A stretch of DNA of 16,504 nucleotides. Source: Paracamarosporium sp. OC-R06-R3. Lineage: Eukaryota > Ascomycota > Dothideomycetes > Pleosporales > Didymosphaeriaceae. The notes under the pieces were generated by a model. That model was not told the origin of the DNA. It ran no database searches and saw nothing but the letters and a program-made list of their open reading frames with translations. Both the position numbers and the translations under genes were made by a program. Location of the stretch: NCBI GenBank assembly GCA_019828545.1, contig JACVRA010000454.1, positions 1-16,504 on the forward strand, in the 5' to 3' direction. This document shows positions 9,259 to 16,504 of this stretch, piece after piece; within the stretch, counting starts at the first letter, position 1; every line of letters starts with the position of its first letter.

Positions 9259-10794
9259 CTAGTTCTTCAGAATGGGCTCCGTCAATTGCGCAGCCGGCAT
9301 CCAAACCTGGTACTTCTTCGTCGCCGAATCATACGACACGATGACCTTGCCGTGGTAATTGTCGTCGCTCCTCGACGTGACCATGGCATCCTCCGTGTTC
9401 TTGTACTTGACCAGCTTCGTCGCTGTCCCGGGCAGCAGGCCGTCGATAAAACTCTTCATGTGCGTCCCAGTCGTCCTGTACCTGTCGCCGGTGCCCTCGA
9501 CGCCGTCCCACACGGCGACCATGGACTGCACGTTTTTGCCTGCGGTGAAGGAAGACTTGACGTCAGTGAGAGCCTTGAAGCCCGTCGTGGGGAACACGTC
9601 ATCGACGGCGGACTTGACCTCGGCTTCGGTCTCGTATTCCAGGGCGATCTTTTTCTGCGCGGGAGTGAGATTGAAGGAGGCGCGGCGCTTGCCTGTCAGG
9701 GGGTTGGTGAAGGCGTTGTCGAATTGCGGAGTTAGATCCTTGTATGAGGCGTCGCCGACCGTGTTCTGCCAGTGATGCGACTGCGGCAAAGGAAAGTCAG
9801 TGTCTAGGCTTCGAGATTTGCGAGATTGAGGCGTCACTTACCACGTAGACACCGTCGTCAGAGACCGCGACCACGGATGTACCTATTGTTGTTCAGTTAA
9901 TACTTGTTCCATACGTTTTGGGATGGGGACTAGGTGTCTTGGTTGCTGATCTTTAAAACGTTCAAACATTCAAAGTCTGAAGAGTTTATAGTTCGGCTAA
10001 ACCAATCACCTTGTCCCCCGACGTGACTTACATCCCATCAGACTCTTGACGGTCACGAAATGGACGCCTTCACCCAAAGAGGACCACTCTACGAAGAAGG
10101 AGGTGGGCTTGAAACTGTTCTCTGGCATATGCAGAACCTTGGGAGACGACGCCCACACATCCTTGGTCCAAGCCATGAGACCATCTTCAGTCTTGGACGC
10201 GGGCTCGAAAGTAGCAGCACGCTTGGAAAGAGTAAGGCTGAGGGGGGAGAAAAGGTCTCTGATGGTCTTCTTGCCGCTCTTCTTGCTGCCCTTTGTGCTT
10301 GTCGCTTTGCCGCACTTCTTGCAGCTCTTGGGCCTGCAGCCCTTGGTGGGATAGAGGACCTCCCAGTTCCTCTTCTTCTTTTGGTTCGGACACTTGCCTG
10401 CCTTCTTCTGTTTGGCCGTGCATGTGTCTTTGCACTTGCCTGCCTTCTTCTGTTTAGCTGTGCACGTCGACTTCGCTGTGCCTTTGGACTTGGTCTTCTT
10501 GGCCGTAGTCTTCTTCTTAGTCTTGGTTTTCGTCTTCTTGGCCCGCGAGGGACGGGTGGTCGTCTTTCGACTACCACTTCGGCTACCCCTGGCCCTGGCC
10601 TCGAGGACATCGTGCGTGCCGCCCGTAATCTCTACAACACCTGCATCATCCGGCGTAACAAGAGCAATGGTCGATGTGGTAGCGAAGGGGCTAGAGGTCG
10701 TCGTAAGAGCGTGTTCATCCCTCTTCTTGTCGAGAGCCAGAGGTGTCACGCTGAAGAACAGGAGCGACGCCAGGAATGCGTTGGTGAACCTCAT
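9259..10794 (-). CDS. Secreted Lys-rich protein with tandem Cys repeat
   Basis: Three exons on the minus strand: 10794-10032, 9882-9842 and 9780-9259, giving 441 residues. Intron 1 (149 bp) runs GTAAGT to AATAG. Intron 2 (61 bp) runs GTAAGT through a CACTGAC branch to GCCGCAG. The 41 bp middle exon keeps the frame and completes a G-C-T-S-V-V-A-V-S core. Residues 1-21 are a signal peptide, with a Kex2-type KR at 24-25. Residues 70-177 are strongly Lys/Thr/Ser-rich and contain CTAKQKKAGKC twice (111-121 and 125-135). A second KR at 191-192 precedes the globular part (about 195-441). The GCTSVVAVSDDGVYVSHHW segment and the closing K-Y-Q-V-W match a fungal family of secreted hypothetical proteins that I recall but cannot name. 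Processing at KR might release the C-terminal domain. Molecular function unknown. Confidence 0.85.
10390..10464 (-). repeat. Tandem 14-residue Cys/Lys repeat inside the secreted protein
   Basis: Two copies of CTAKQKKAGKC, 14 residues apart (codons 111-135), are nearly identical at the DNA level. A single recent duplication or recombination between copies explains this. The flanking sequence is a simple Lys/Thr/Ser low-complexity tract, so copy number may vary between strains. Confidence 0.85.
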
Positions 10795-10993
10795 CTTGGG
10801 CGGTAAGATGCAAGCTCACGGTCAGATACTTTGCTGGAATCAGAGACAGGTGAACGTGTGAAGCCCGCAGGGCTGTTTGGAATGAATAAATGTGAGAAAT
10901 GAACGAATGAAAGAAAAGTTAGCGGAGAAGATAGTAGAGACTGTGGTGGTTGGTAGGTTGTGATAGGACTTGACTTGGGTTCCATGTATACTG

Positions 10994-11000
10994 TTTTATA
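10994..11000 (-). promoter_or_regulatory. TATA box candidate for the 9259-10794 gene
   Basis: TATAAAA on the minus strand about 200 bp upstream of the ATG at 10794. Between the two lies a pyrimidine-rich coding-strand tract (CT-rich, about 10870-10930) typical of fungal transcription start regions. Start site unverified. Confidence 0.5.
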
Positions 11001-11703
11001 CACCGGCGTATGGTTCTTCTGGGGGCCGAGTACCAGGTACAGTAGTATCCGTCCACTCGGAGTCCGGAGAAAATCATCGCTTCAGACTAACGCACTGTGG
11101 AACCTGCCCTCTAAACGAGTCAAGCAACATTCCCTAAACGTGTGCAAAACCACGTCTCTCATTCCGTGATGATGCAGTCTCCGGTGTATGTGCGTAGGTG
11201 AAACCTCTAATCTGCCATCTCAGGCACGCTGAACACTTGTCTCTTTGACTCTGCCCCTGTGAGGTCAATGCAGAAGCGAGATATTCCACCTCGCGCTTTA
11301 CCAGTGTCGCATGCACGATCGAGTGGGCTGCTTCCGCACTAATCCGATATCCCTAGAAACTTCTTCGTACCCAGCAGCCGATATCTGGTATCAGCATAGG
11401 TTCGCAACTCCGTTGACTTGGCCTAGCAGGATGGTCCCCACCGTATCCGCTAACCTAGACGACCGTTTTAGCAGCACCAACGGCGAACTATTCCCCTACA
11501 AGCGCGGAACATGCAAACGCCCACAGACGCTAGCGATCCACGGGTTCGGTAGAGAAACTCCCGTCGCTGTGGATTGGGAAAAGTCGTCCGATGGAGCAGC
11601 GTTGGGATCTGGGCTGATGAAACAGGCTTGATGACTGATAGCGAATGGTCTGATGGACTAGGCTACTCTCGGCCATGCGTAAAAATAATCCGGGCCGGCT
11701 AAC

Positions 11704-11715
11704 GCCAAGCTTGGC
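11704..11715. repeat. Perfect 12 bp palindrome
   Basis: GCCAAGCTTGGC, about 230 bp upstream of the ankyrin-type gene. An AGCGCT palindrome follows 2 bp later (11718-11723). Possible binding site for a dimeric regulator; inference only. Confidence 0.45.
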
Positions 11716-11768
11716 TAAGCGCTAGTCTACTCATAGTAAAGTCGTACGGATAACGCCTGCATCGCCTT

Positions 11769-11782
11769 GCGCAGGCCTGCGC
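11769..11782. repeat. Perfect 14 bp palindrome
   Basis: GCGCAGGCCTGCGC, about 165 bp upstream of the ankyrin-type gene start, in a short GC-rich patch. Its position within the presumed promoter makes a protein-binding role possible, but the sequence alone does not show it. Confidence 0.45.
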
Positions 11783-11947
11783 CTCCAGGCCCCCGTTAAA
11801 ATCTCCGTCGGAACATTGTACAAGCATTAAAGATCAACTGCATGTAACATATGCCTGGTGCATAATTCTCCTTCACCAGAATACACTACCAAGTCGACCA
11901 TTCTTACACACCAGCAAAGAACAGATCAAGTCCATTCTTCAGCTACC

Positions 11948-12421
11948 ATGGCCCAGGCATCACCCGCAAATGGCTCGACTCAACCAGGCCAACCCGTGCA
12001 CCGATCGCCACTTATCACGGAACCCATTTCTAACCACAGCGTCGAAACAATGCTGGCCGCCTGCCTCGCTGCCATCGCCAATGGTGAGGACGTCAACGCC
12101 CCTGATACGCTTCCGCACGTGGGACACAACGAAGGACGCCCACTCGACGCCTGCCTACGGCAAACCCACATGCCCGGCAAGAAATCCATTATCGAGAATC
12201 TCCCAGTGATTGAACTGCTTTTGGAACATGGAGCCGATCCCCGGCTTTATTCGAGGTCAGTTGGGGTGACGGCAATTCCGATAGTGCTTGCGAGACGGTA
12301 TTCTGTCGACGAAGAAGAGAAGGAGGAGCACAGGGCGTTTTGGAAGCATCTTTTGGGACTGTTTGAGGAGGCTATTGTGCGGATTGATGCGAAGAAGAAG
12401 GAGACGGAGGGGGATGGTTGA
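11948..12421 (+). CDS. Small ankyrin-repeat-type protein
   Basis: A single exon of 157 residues. I chose the ATG at 11948 because its context (CTACCATGG) is strong. An in-frame ATG at 11858 would add 30 Ser/Thr-rich residues that look like translated leader. Residues 1-30 are a flexible Pro/Ser-rich start. Residues about 32-48 form a helix (VETMLAACLAAIANGEDVNA). Residues 63-115 carry the ankyrin-like core: G-R-P-L-D-A-C-L, then N-L-P-V-I-E-L-L-L-E-H-G-A-D-P, then T-A-I-P-I-V-L-A. The C-terminus is a charged helix rich in Glu and Lys. Ankyrin repeats mediate protein-protein contacts, but only one or two are present, so the partner and role are unknown. No signal peptide or membrane segment is seen, which suggests a cytosolic protein. 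A HET-domain remnant starts about 100 bp downstream. Confidence 0.8.
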   Translation: MAQASPANGSTQPGQPVHRSPLITEPISNHSVETMLAACLAAIANGEDVNAPDTLPHVGHNEGRPLDACLRQTHMPGKKSIIENLPVIELLLEHGADPRLYSRSVGVTAIPIVLARRYSVDEEEKEEHRAFWKHLLGLFEEAIVRIDAKKKETEGDG

Positions 12422-12524
12422 AAGACGGAGAGATACGAGGCAAAGATACCCAAGTTATGAAATACGACCGCTGTATTGCGGCTTGACGTTTGCATGTATA
12501 TATCTTGTTCCATTCCCCATTTGA

Positions 12525-13036
12525 CTCGAAGACACCGCATATTCCATGTCTTGTAGTTCTGGTATCAATATGCCATTATTTTACGGGGAGGGTATCCAAG
12601 CTTTCAAACGCCTCCAAAAAGAGATCATGAAAGAGACCATCGGCCTAAGGCTGTTTGCCTGGGAAAATGGATGCACAATCTTCCTCTAATATGCACTATA
12701 GGAGCGTTTTAGCAAGGGCACCTAGCAAGTTTGCACATGCTCGATCTATTAATCTCACTGTAAACCCCTCAATGAATCCTGACTTTGTGATGACCAACAG
12801 ACTTTCACATTGAAACACAACTCATAAGAAGCGATGACAAGACGATATTCTTGCCACTAAATTACCATTACCAAGGTGAGACATTGAGAAGGATCGGCCT
12901 TCTACTAATCAATGTAGGGGGCGAAGGTTTTGCTAGAGAGATACCTCGTAAATTTGTCAGTCAACCCGAGAGAAGTTCGTCAGAGCCAGAGATGATCTAT
13001 ATCGTCCCAGATAGGGAAAACGCAGAGCATCTATAG
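12525..13036 (+). pseudogene. HET-domain (heterokaryon incompatibility) gene remnant
   Basis: Three consecutive frames together read as the C-terminal part of a HET-type protein. Frame 1 (12528-12689) gives E-D-T-A-Y-S then I-N-M-P-L-F-Y-G-E-G-I-Q-A-F-K-R-L-Q-K-E-I and L-F-A-W. Frame 2 (about 12664-12813) gives Y-R-S-V-L-A-R-A-P-S-K-F-A-H-A and N-P-D-F-V-M-T-N. Frame 3 (about 12803-13036) gives F-H-I-E-T-Q-L and L-P-L-N-Y, ending in E-M-I-Y-I-V-P-D-R. In known HET proteins these blocks occur in the same order within one chain. Two small indels, near 12661-12667 and 12797-12803, separate the frames, and the N-terminal half of the domain is absent, so the copy is dead. HET proteins trigger cell death after fusion of incompatible strains. 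The coding trace may run on to about 13110. Confidence 0.8.
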
Positions 13037-14909
13037 CCTACTCCTCACAAGCGACGTCCTGTGATACGCAAATACTTGGAAATGTGTAGGGCGTATCGAT
13101 CCTGGAATAAGTGCTGATAAAAACCTTTGATAAATCATAACCAAAAAAGGATACCATCATGGTGCCACAGGATGTACATTGGAGTTGATGTTTAGGGAGT
13201 TTGGCTTTGCCTCATAAGCTGCGTTGTTCAGATCATCCGGAGGCACGAATTTTTTTTTTCTCTCGCACCCTTTGCCTGTTCAACTCTCAAAATAAGATTC
13301 AGTATACTCAAAAGCTCAAACCAAGGAATCCGAATGTAAACACTAGTAGGATATCCTGAAGACAGTCCTAGAGTACTGCATTATGGGTATGAGAATTCGC
13401 CAAACTCCTTATAAATGGAAGGGTACTCACCTATACGTTAACAAAAATCCAGAGAGAGCGAATATCTAGCCATAGTATAGGTCGACAGAATCCCCACACG
13501 AAATAGTTAGGAGGCAAGCAATGCAGCCTACACCATTTATTGCTCTTTTAAGTGCTGAGCATTATAGCATTTTAGCTTGATTTTCTAAAGCTTGGTAAAA
13601 TTGCAAAATAGCAAGATCGCTCGACACACATTAGTTTCCCACGATGAAGTGTTATGAAAGATCACAATGAGATGCCCCAGCCTCAAAGCAAAGTTCGAAT
13701 ACTGGGCTTAGGTTGAGCGTAAGGAGGCGACCGCTGAGCGAAATTACGGTGGTCTGATGCGTCAAATTCCTCACGAAGTACTTAGACGGGCGCAGATACT
13801 AGTGACCAACGGAACGGTAGATTGCTACCCGGGACCAGCTTTTAACTTCAGACCAACAATAGCATTACCATTGCCAGCTGCTCCATTGTCAAGCATTGCA
13901 ACATACTCATAACCGACATCATCCACCGCTCATCTAAATGGCCATAGGCAACCCTGTCGAGGTTCGGAAGCAAACATAAAACGTTTTACAGAGAGTTTCT
14001 ACAGACTAGTCAGGGTTCAAAATGCACAGCTCGAACGGCGTGAGCAGCAATATTACGAACGGTATCCGTATATTTTAGCTGATGGCGAGTATTGTTACAC
14101 AATCAATAGAATAAAGGTTAGTAGATCGTGAAGAACGATGCCCTTGAAAGCGCATAGTAATACTTTCAACAGGCTAAGCGCGCTATGAATTCGTCCCTTG
14201 CTAACCCCCTTTCGCTTTCAGACCATGTTGATTGTTGCAACATGATAGTCACTGACATTTTCAAGCCCTGTAATAGGAACACCTCACTTGTCTTCTTGCT
14301 GCCTCGTGACTCCCCCACCCCCGACTATGCTACAGCGATGTCCAGCGAGGTTCAGCAAGGTTCGCGCTTGTGTTCATGACATGAAGTCCTGATTTGATGC
14401 AGGTTCTGCCAGTCCATTATCGATTTATAGAATGCTGTGCTGAGCCATTCAAAAAAGAGAATCTGACACCTTTCAAGGAGATATTGAAAACAATCAGAGA
14501 CATTTTTTAACGGAACTTGCAAAAACTCAACAATTTCTTCAAGAAGAGAATGACAAGACCCAATATTCACATGCCCTAGCCCTATAGATGATTAAGGTTA
14601 CATTTGATCAACAGAGCGAGCAGCTAGTTATGCCCAATGTCAATGCTCCTGCATATCTCCCCATAGCCTACTTTCTCTTTCTCTTTCTCTGACATCCTTT
14701 ACAGTATGATGCCCAACCTGTGATACTAAATGCGGCGTTGCTATGATCATGACAGGTAAGCCAGTTCCGGAACACCTTACCCACATTGTTAGATGGAAGA
14801 TGTCTATGAGATCCTCCAGGACACAGATAACTTGCTATCAGTCCCCCAGAAGATGGAAGAGGAATTCGTACCATTTGGTAGATTGGGATGTACTACCACT
14901 ATGAGATAG
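13037..14909. other. 1.9 kb region with no supported gene
   Basis: No frame on either strand is long or carries a motif I can name. A T-run lies near 13249-13259 and a CTTTCT microsatellite at 14671-14690. Two short frames look slightly protein-like: minus strand about 13925-13828 (V-D-D-V-G-Y-E-Y-V-A-M-L-D-N-G...) and plus strand about 14450-14587 (a Gln/Glu-rich helical stretch ending in TAG). Either could be the remnant of a decayed gene. No tRNA or rRNA was seen. Confidence 0.5.
14671..14690. repeat. Hexanucleotide microsatellite (CTTTCT)n
   Basis: Just over three perfect copies of CTTTCT in 20 bp. Likely length-variable between strains; no coding context. Confidence 0.7.
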
Positions 14910-15739
14910 TTACTCGGTCCACTTCTTGAAGATTGGAACGCAGCAATTTACAACCTCCTTTGGGCGACTGATGAATGGACAATGCGATGACCCCACCAAC
15001 TCAAATTCCTCCCATTCCACACCACAAGTGCTCAGCCACGGCTGCTGAGTAAATTCTGCAGGATTGCAATGGTCATCCAACGTCTTTAGGTAAGCTCTTC
15101 TGCCGTTGAACGCCGGCTCCGACCATGCAGGTGCAGTTGCTGAAGTTTCAAATGCAGCAAGCGCATGTGGTTTCATCGCCCCTTCCATGTCGGCCTGTAA
15201 TGACACATCTACGTCGTTGTACAGAATATCCATGACTGGTGCAATCACGGCTAAACCCTTGCGAGGCTGGAGACACGGTCAGAACTATCTCAAAGTTGAG
15301 GATTCTTATCACTTGCTGTATCCTCTTTGATGAACGGTGGGTAAGCACCCCCAACAGCTTTCAACAATGTTCCTCCTTCATGGACGATATTGCCAGCGAG
15401 GTACAACAGACCAATGACGCCGCCTTTCTTGCCTTCAGATGAACGCGAGCTCTTGCTTAAGCCAAACGCTGCTTGCCCACCGACAACACCACCGTATGAA
15501 TGAACGAAGACAATAACGTCTTTTCCGTCTTCAAGGAGAGGAAGAAGCACCTGCTTACGGGTATGCTCTGCATCTTTCACTGTCGTTACGTCCTCTGGGT
15601 TTGCGGGCTCCAAGGAAGGGACATGCGCGTAGACTGTTGAGTATCCCTCATCTCTAAAGAGTGCAGCGATAGTGTCGAAACAAGTGGGGTCAGCAAACGC
15701 CCCAGCGAAAAACACGATTGTTGGAAGAACCTTGGCCAT
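14910..15739 (-). CDS. Alpha/beta hydrolase
   Basis: Two exons on the minus strand, 15739-15317 and 15266-14910, give 259 residues, the usual size for small single-domain fungal alpha/beta hydrolases. I chose the ATG at 15739 for its strong context (GACCATGGCC) and because MAKVLPTIVFFAGAF is the family's first strand. An in-frame ATG 34 codons upstream adds an atypical extension. The nucleophile elbow is H-S-Y-G-G with Ser81 (the G/H-x-S-x-G motif), the oxyanion segment is F-A-G-A-F, the acid is probably Asp205 or Asp206, and the base is His236 in S-S-H-C-P-F. I-L-Y-N-D-V-D (155-161) is also typical of the family. No signal peptide is seen, so it is probably cytosolic. It would hydrolyse an ester or similar bond; the substrate is unknown. 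The intron is best read as GC-AG: GCAAGT donor, TTCTGACC branch, CTCCAG acceptor, 50 bp. Confidence 0.88.
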
Positions 15740-16227
15740 GGTCAGGCGCGTATGGGTACGGAAGGTTTGGTCCAAGTCGATTGGAGGCGAGAAAGACCGA
15801 ACTACTAGGAATGAGTAGAAAATATCAATTAGTACTCCCACGGCTGCGAGACGGCTATCTTACGCGCGATCCCGCTACTTGGCCCGGGCAGGTTCTGCCA
15901 AGAAAAATTTAGTCTGACAACGCCGCCCTCGCCGCAGGCATTGATTGACACGTCAAATACTCGCGCTTTGTGTCGGCTGCCGACTCGCATAAGCTGCCTC
16001 CATATTCTGGGGGGTGCTTACGCGTTTATGCACTCCAGGGGCGTAGTTCAATCAATGTAAGCCCGACGGTGATGTTTCGCGCACCATTGCTACCAGGCGT
16101 TTCTTATTAGAAGCCAACACCGGCAGTCTCGGAAGTAGGCTCCACATCACTAGCAGGGATCAGTTTTCTTGTAACAGACCATCTAGGGGCTTTGCGACCT
16201 ATAACACGCTACGTTTCCAATACCATT
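15740..16227. other. Upstream region of the alpha/beta hydrolase gene
   Basis: Contains no supported gene. It presumably includes the hydrolase promoter, read on the minus strand. A GTCGGC-T-GCCGAC inverted repeat lies at 15972-15984. The region ends at a TA dinucleotide (16227-16228) where the next transposon seems to begin. Confidence 0.5.
15972..15984. promoter_or_regulatory. Inverted repeat with CGG-N3-CCG core
   Basis: GTCGGC-T-GCCGAC is a perfect 6 bp inverted repeat with a 1-base centre. Its core CGG-CTG-CCG has the half-sites favoured by fungal Zn2Cys6 regulators. It lies about 235 bp upstream of the hydrolase ATG. Binding is inferred. Confidence 0.4.
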
Positions 16228-16236
16228 AACGTGTTG

Positions 16237-16270
16237 TACAAGCGAGTCGGCCATACAAGCGAGTCGGCCA
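16237..16270. repeat. Tandem 17-mer in the transposon terminal region
   Basis: TACAAGCGAGTCGGCCA occurs twice in perfect tandem (16237-16253 and 16254-16270), directly ahead of the transposase frame. Subterminal repeats like this are often transposase-binding sites in Tc1/mariner elements. Confidence 0.8.
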
Positions 16271-16309
16271 CCCCACCAAACTTGCCCACCTTCACAGCTA
16301 CCTATTGCA

Positions 16310-16504
16310 ATGGCTCCACCACAACGTGCTCTGTTATCGTACAATCAAGCTAATATTATTCTTGCCTCTACCTCTCTTAATAGCTAGCAACTAAGTAGCT
16401 CTAGATAGGCTGCTTTAGTCTACAATGTTCCAAAATCTACACTAAACGACTGACGCGCTGGCAAGCCTACATGACGCGATTGCCAGCCCAACTCAAAGAA
16501 GCTG
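16310..16504 (+). pseudogene. pogo/Fot1-type transposase, N-terminal part, stop-ridden
   Basis: From the ATG at 16310 (MAPPQRALLSYNQANIILAS...) a single frame runs 65 codons to the window edge. It includes A-A-L-V-Y-N-V-P-K-S-T-L-N-D, the Psq-type helix-turn-helix that opens pogo/Fot1 transposases and binds the element ends, followed by R-A-G-K-P and P-N-S-K-K-L. Stops occur at 16385 (TAG), 16406 (TAG), 16451 (TGA) and 16472 (TGA). All are one transition away from CAG/TGG or CGA, which fits RIP-like damage, and no frameshift is needed. The catalytic DDE domain would lie outside the window. Confidence 0.75.

Larger units (their letters stand above)
11004..11947. other. Intergenic between divergent genes
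   Basis: Separates the start of the minus-strand secreted-protein gene from the plus-strand ankyrin-type gene. A 106-codon open frame at 11311-11631 has no recognisable motif and no good start context, so I do not call it a gene. Two perfect palindromes lie in the half nearest the ankyrin gene. The last 90 bp are Ser/Thr-coding if read in frame and look like 5' UTR. Confidence 0.5.
16228..16504 (+). mobile_element. Tc1/mariner pogo (Fot1-like) DNA transposon, left end
   Basis: The left part of a cut-and-paste transposon that continues beyond the window. A TA dinucleotide (16227-16228) precedes ACGTGTTGTACAAGCGAG, which may open the terminal inverted repeat. A perfect tandem 17-mer follows, then, at 16310, a transposase start of the pogo type. 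The exact left boundary is a guess because the right terminal repeat cannot be seen for comparison. Confidence 0.6.

Noticed and set aside
10060..10861. Long plus-strand frames of 155 and 248 codons opposite the secreted-protein gene
   Set aside because: They arise from the biased Lys/Arg codons of the real minus-strand gene; no start context or motif supports them.
11311..11631. 106-codon plus-strand frame between the divergent genes
   Set aside because: No motif, poor context and no supporting splice or promoter signals.
13690..13710. GTTCGAAT resembling a tRNA T-arm
   Set aside because: No matching acceptor, D-arm or anticodon stem around it.
14352..14874. Minus-strand frames of 72 and 68 codons
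   Set aside because: Short, without domains, and the second overlaps a microsatellite; probably chance frames.

Overview
The window looks like a transposon-rich accessory region from a filamentous ascomycete, most likely a Dothideomycete such as a member of the Pleosporales. That placement is inferred from gene style and cannot be proved here. Supporting signs are short (50-150 bp) introns with GTATGT or GTAAGT donors and CTAAC or CTGAC branch sites, a HET-domain remnant, a Ty3 chromovirus and a pogo/Fot1-like transposon, and heavy C-to-T/G-to-A damage of the kind caused by RIP (repeat-induced point mutation).

Bases 1-6532 are one nearly complete Ty3/Gypsy retrotransposon with a chromodomain; the window opens inside its left LTR. 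The gag frame (from ATG 252) and the pol frame (protease, reverse transcriptase, RNase H, integrase, chromodomain) can be followed without indels. They are linked by a -1 frame change at a T TTT TTA heptamer. Stops and catalytic-site changes throughout are explained by transitions. Between pol and the right LTR lies an antisense frame for a Cys-rich, coiled-coil protein. The left LTR carries 25 transitions in 210 bp relative to the right LTR, all in the RIP direction, while the right LTR looks almost untouched.

Bases 6533-16227 carry four apparently intact genes. The first (7266-8428, +) encodes a Cys-rich single-pass membrane protein with a 53 bp intron. The second (10794-9259, -) has three exons and encodes a secreted Lys-rich protein with a tandem Cys repeat and a conserved fungal C-terminal domain. 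The third (11948-12421, +) is a small ankyrin-type protein. The fourth (15739-14910, -) is an alpha/beta hydrolase with a probable GC-AG intron. Just downstream of the ankyrin gene is a frameshifted HET-domain remnant (about 12525-13036). The 1.9 kb after it contains no gene I can support.

From about 16228 to the end the window enters a second transposon: a tandem 17-mer in the terminal region, then the start of a pogo/Fot1-type transposase broken by four stops. The genes do not form an obvious pathway or cluster. The picture is a set of lineage-specific genes lying between RIP-damaged repeats.
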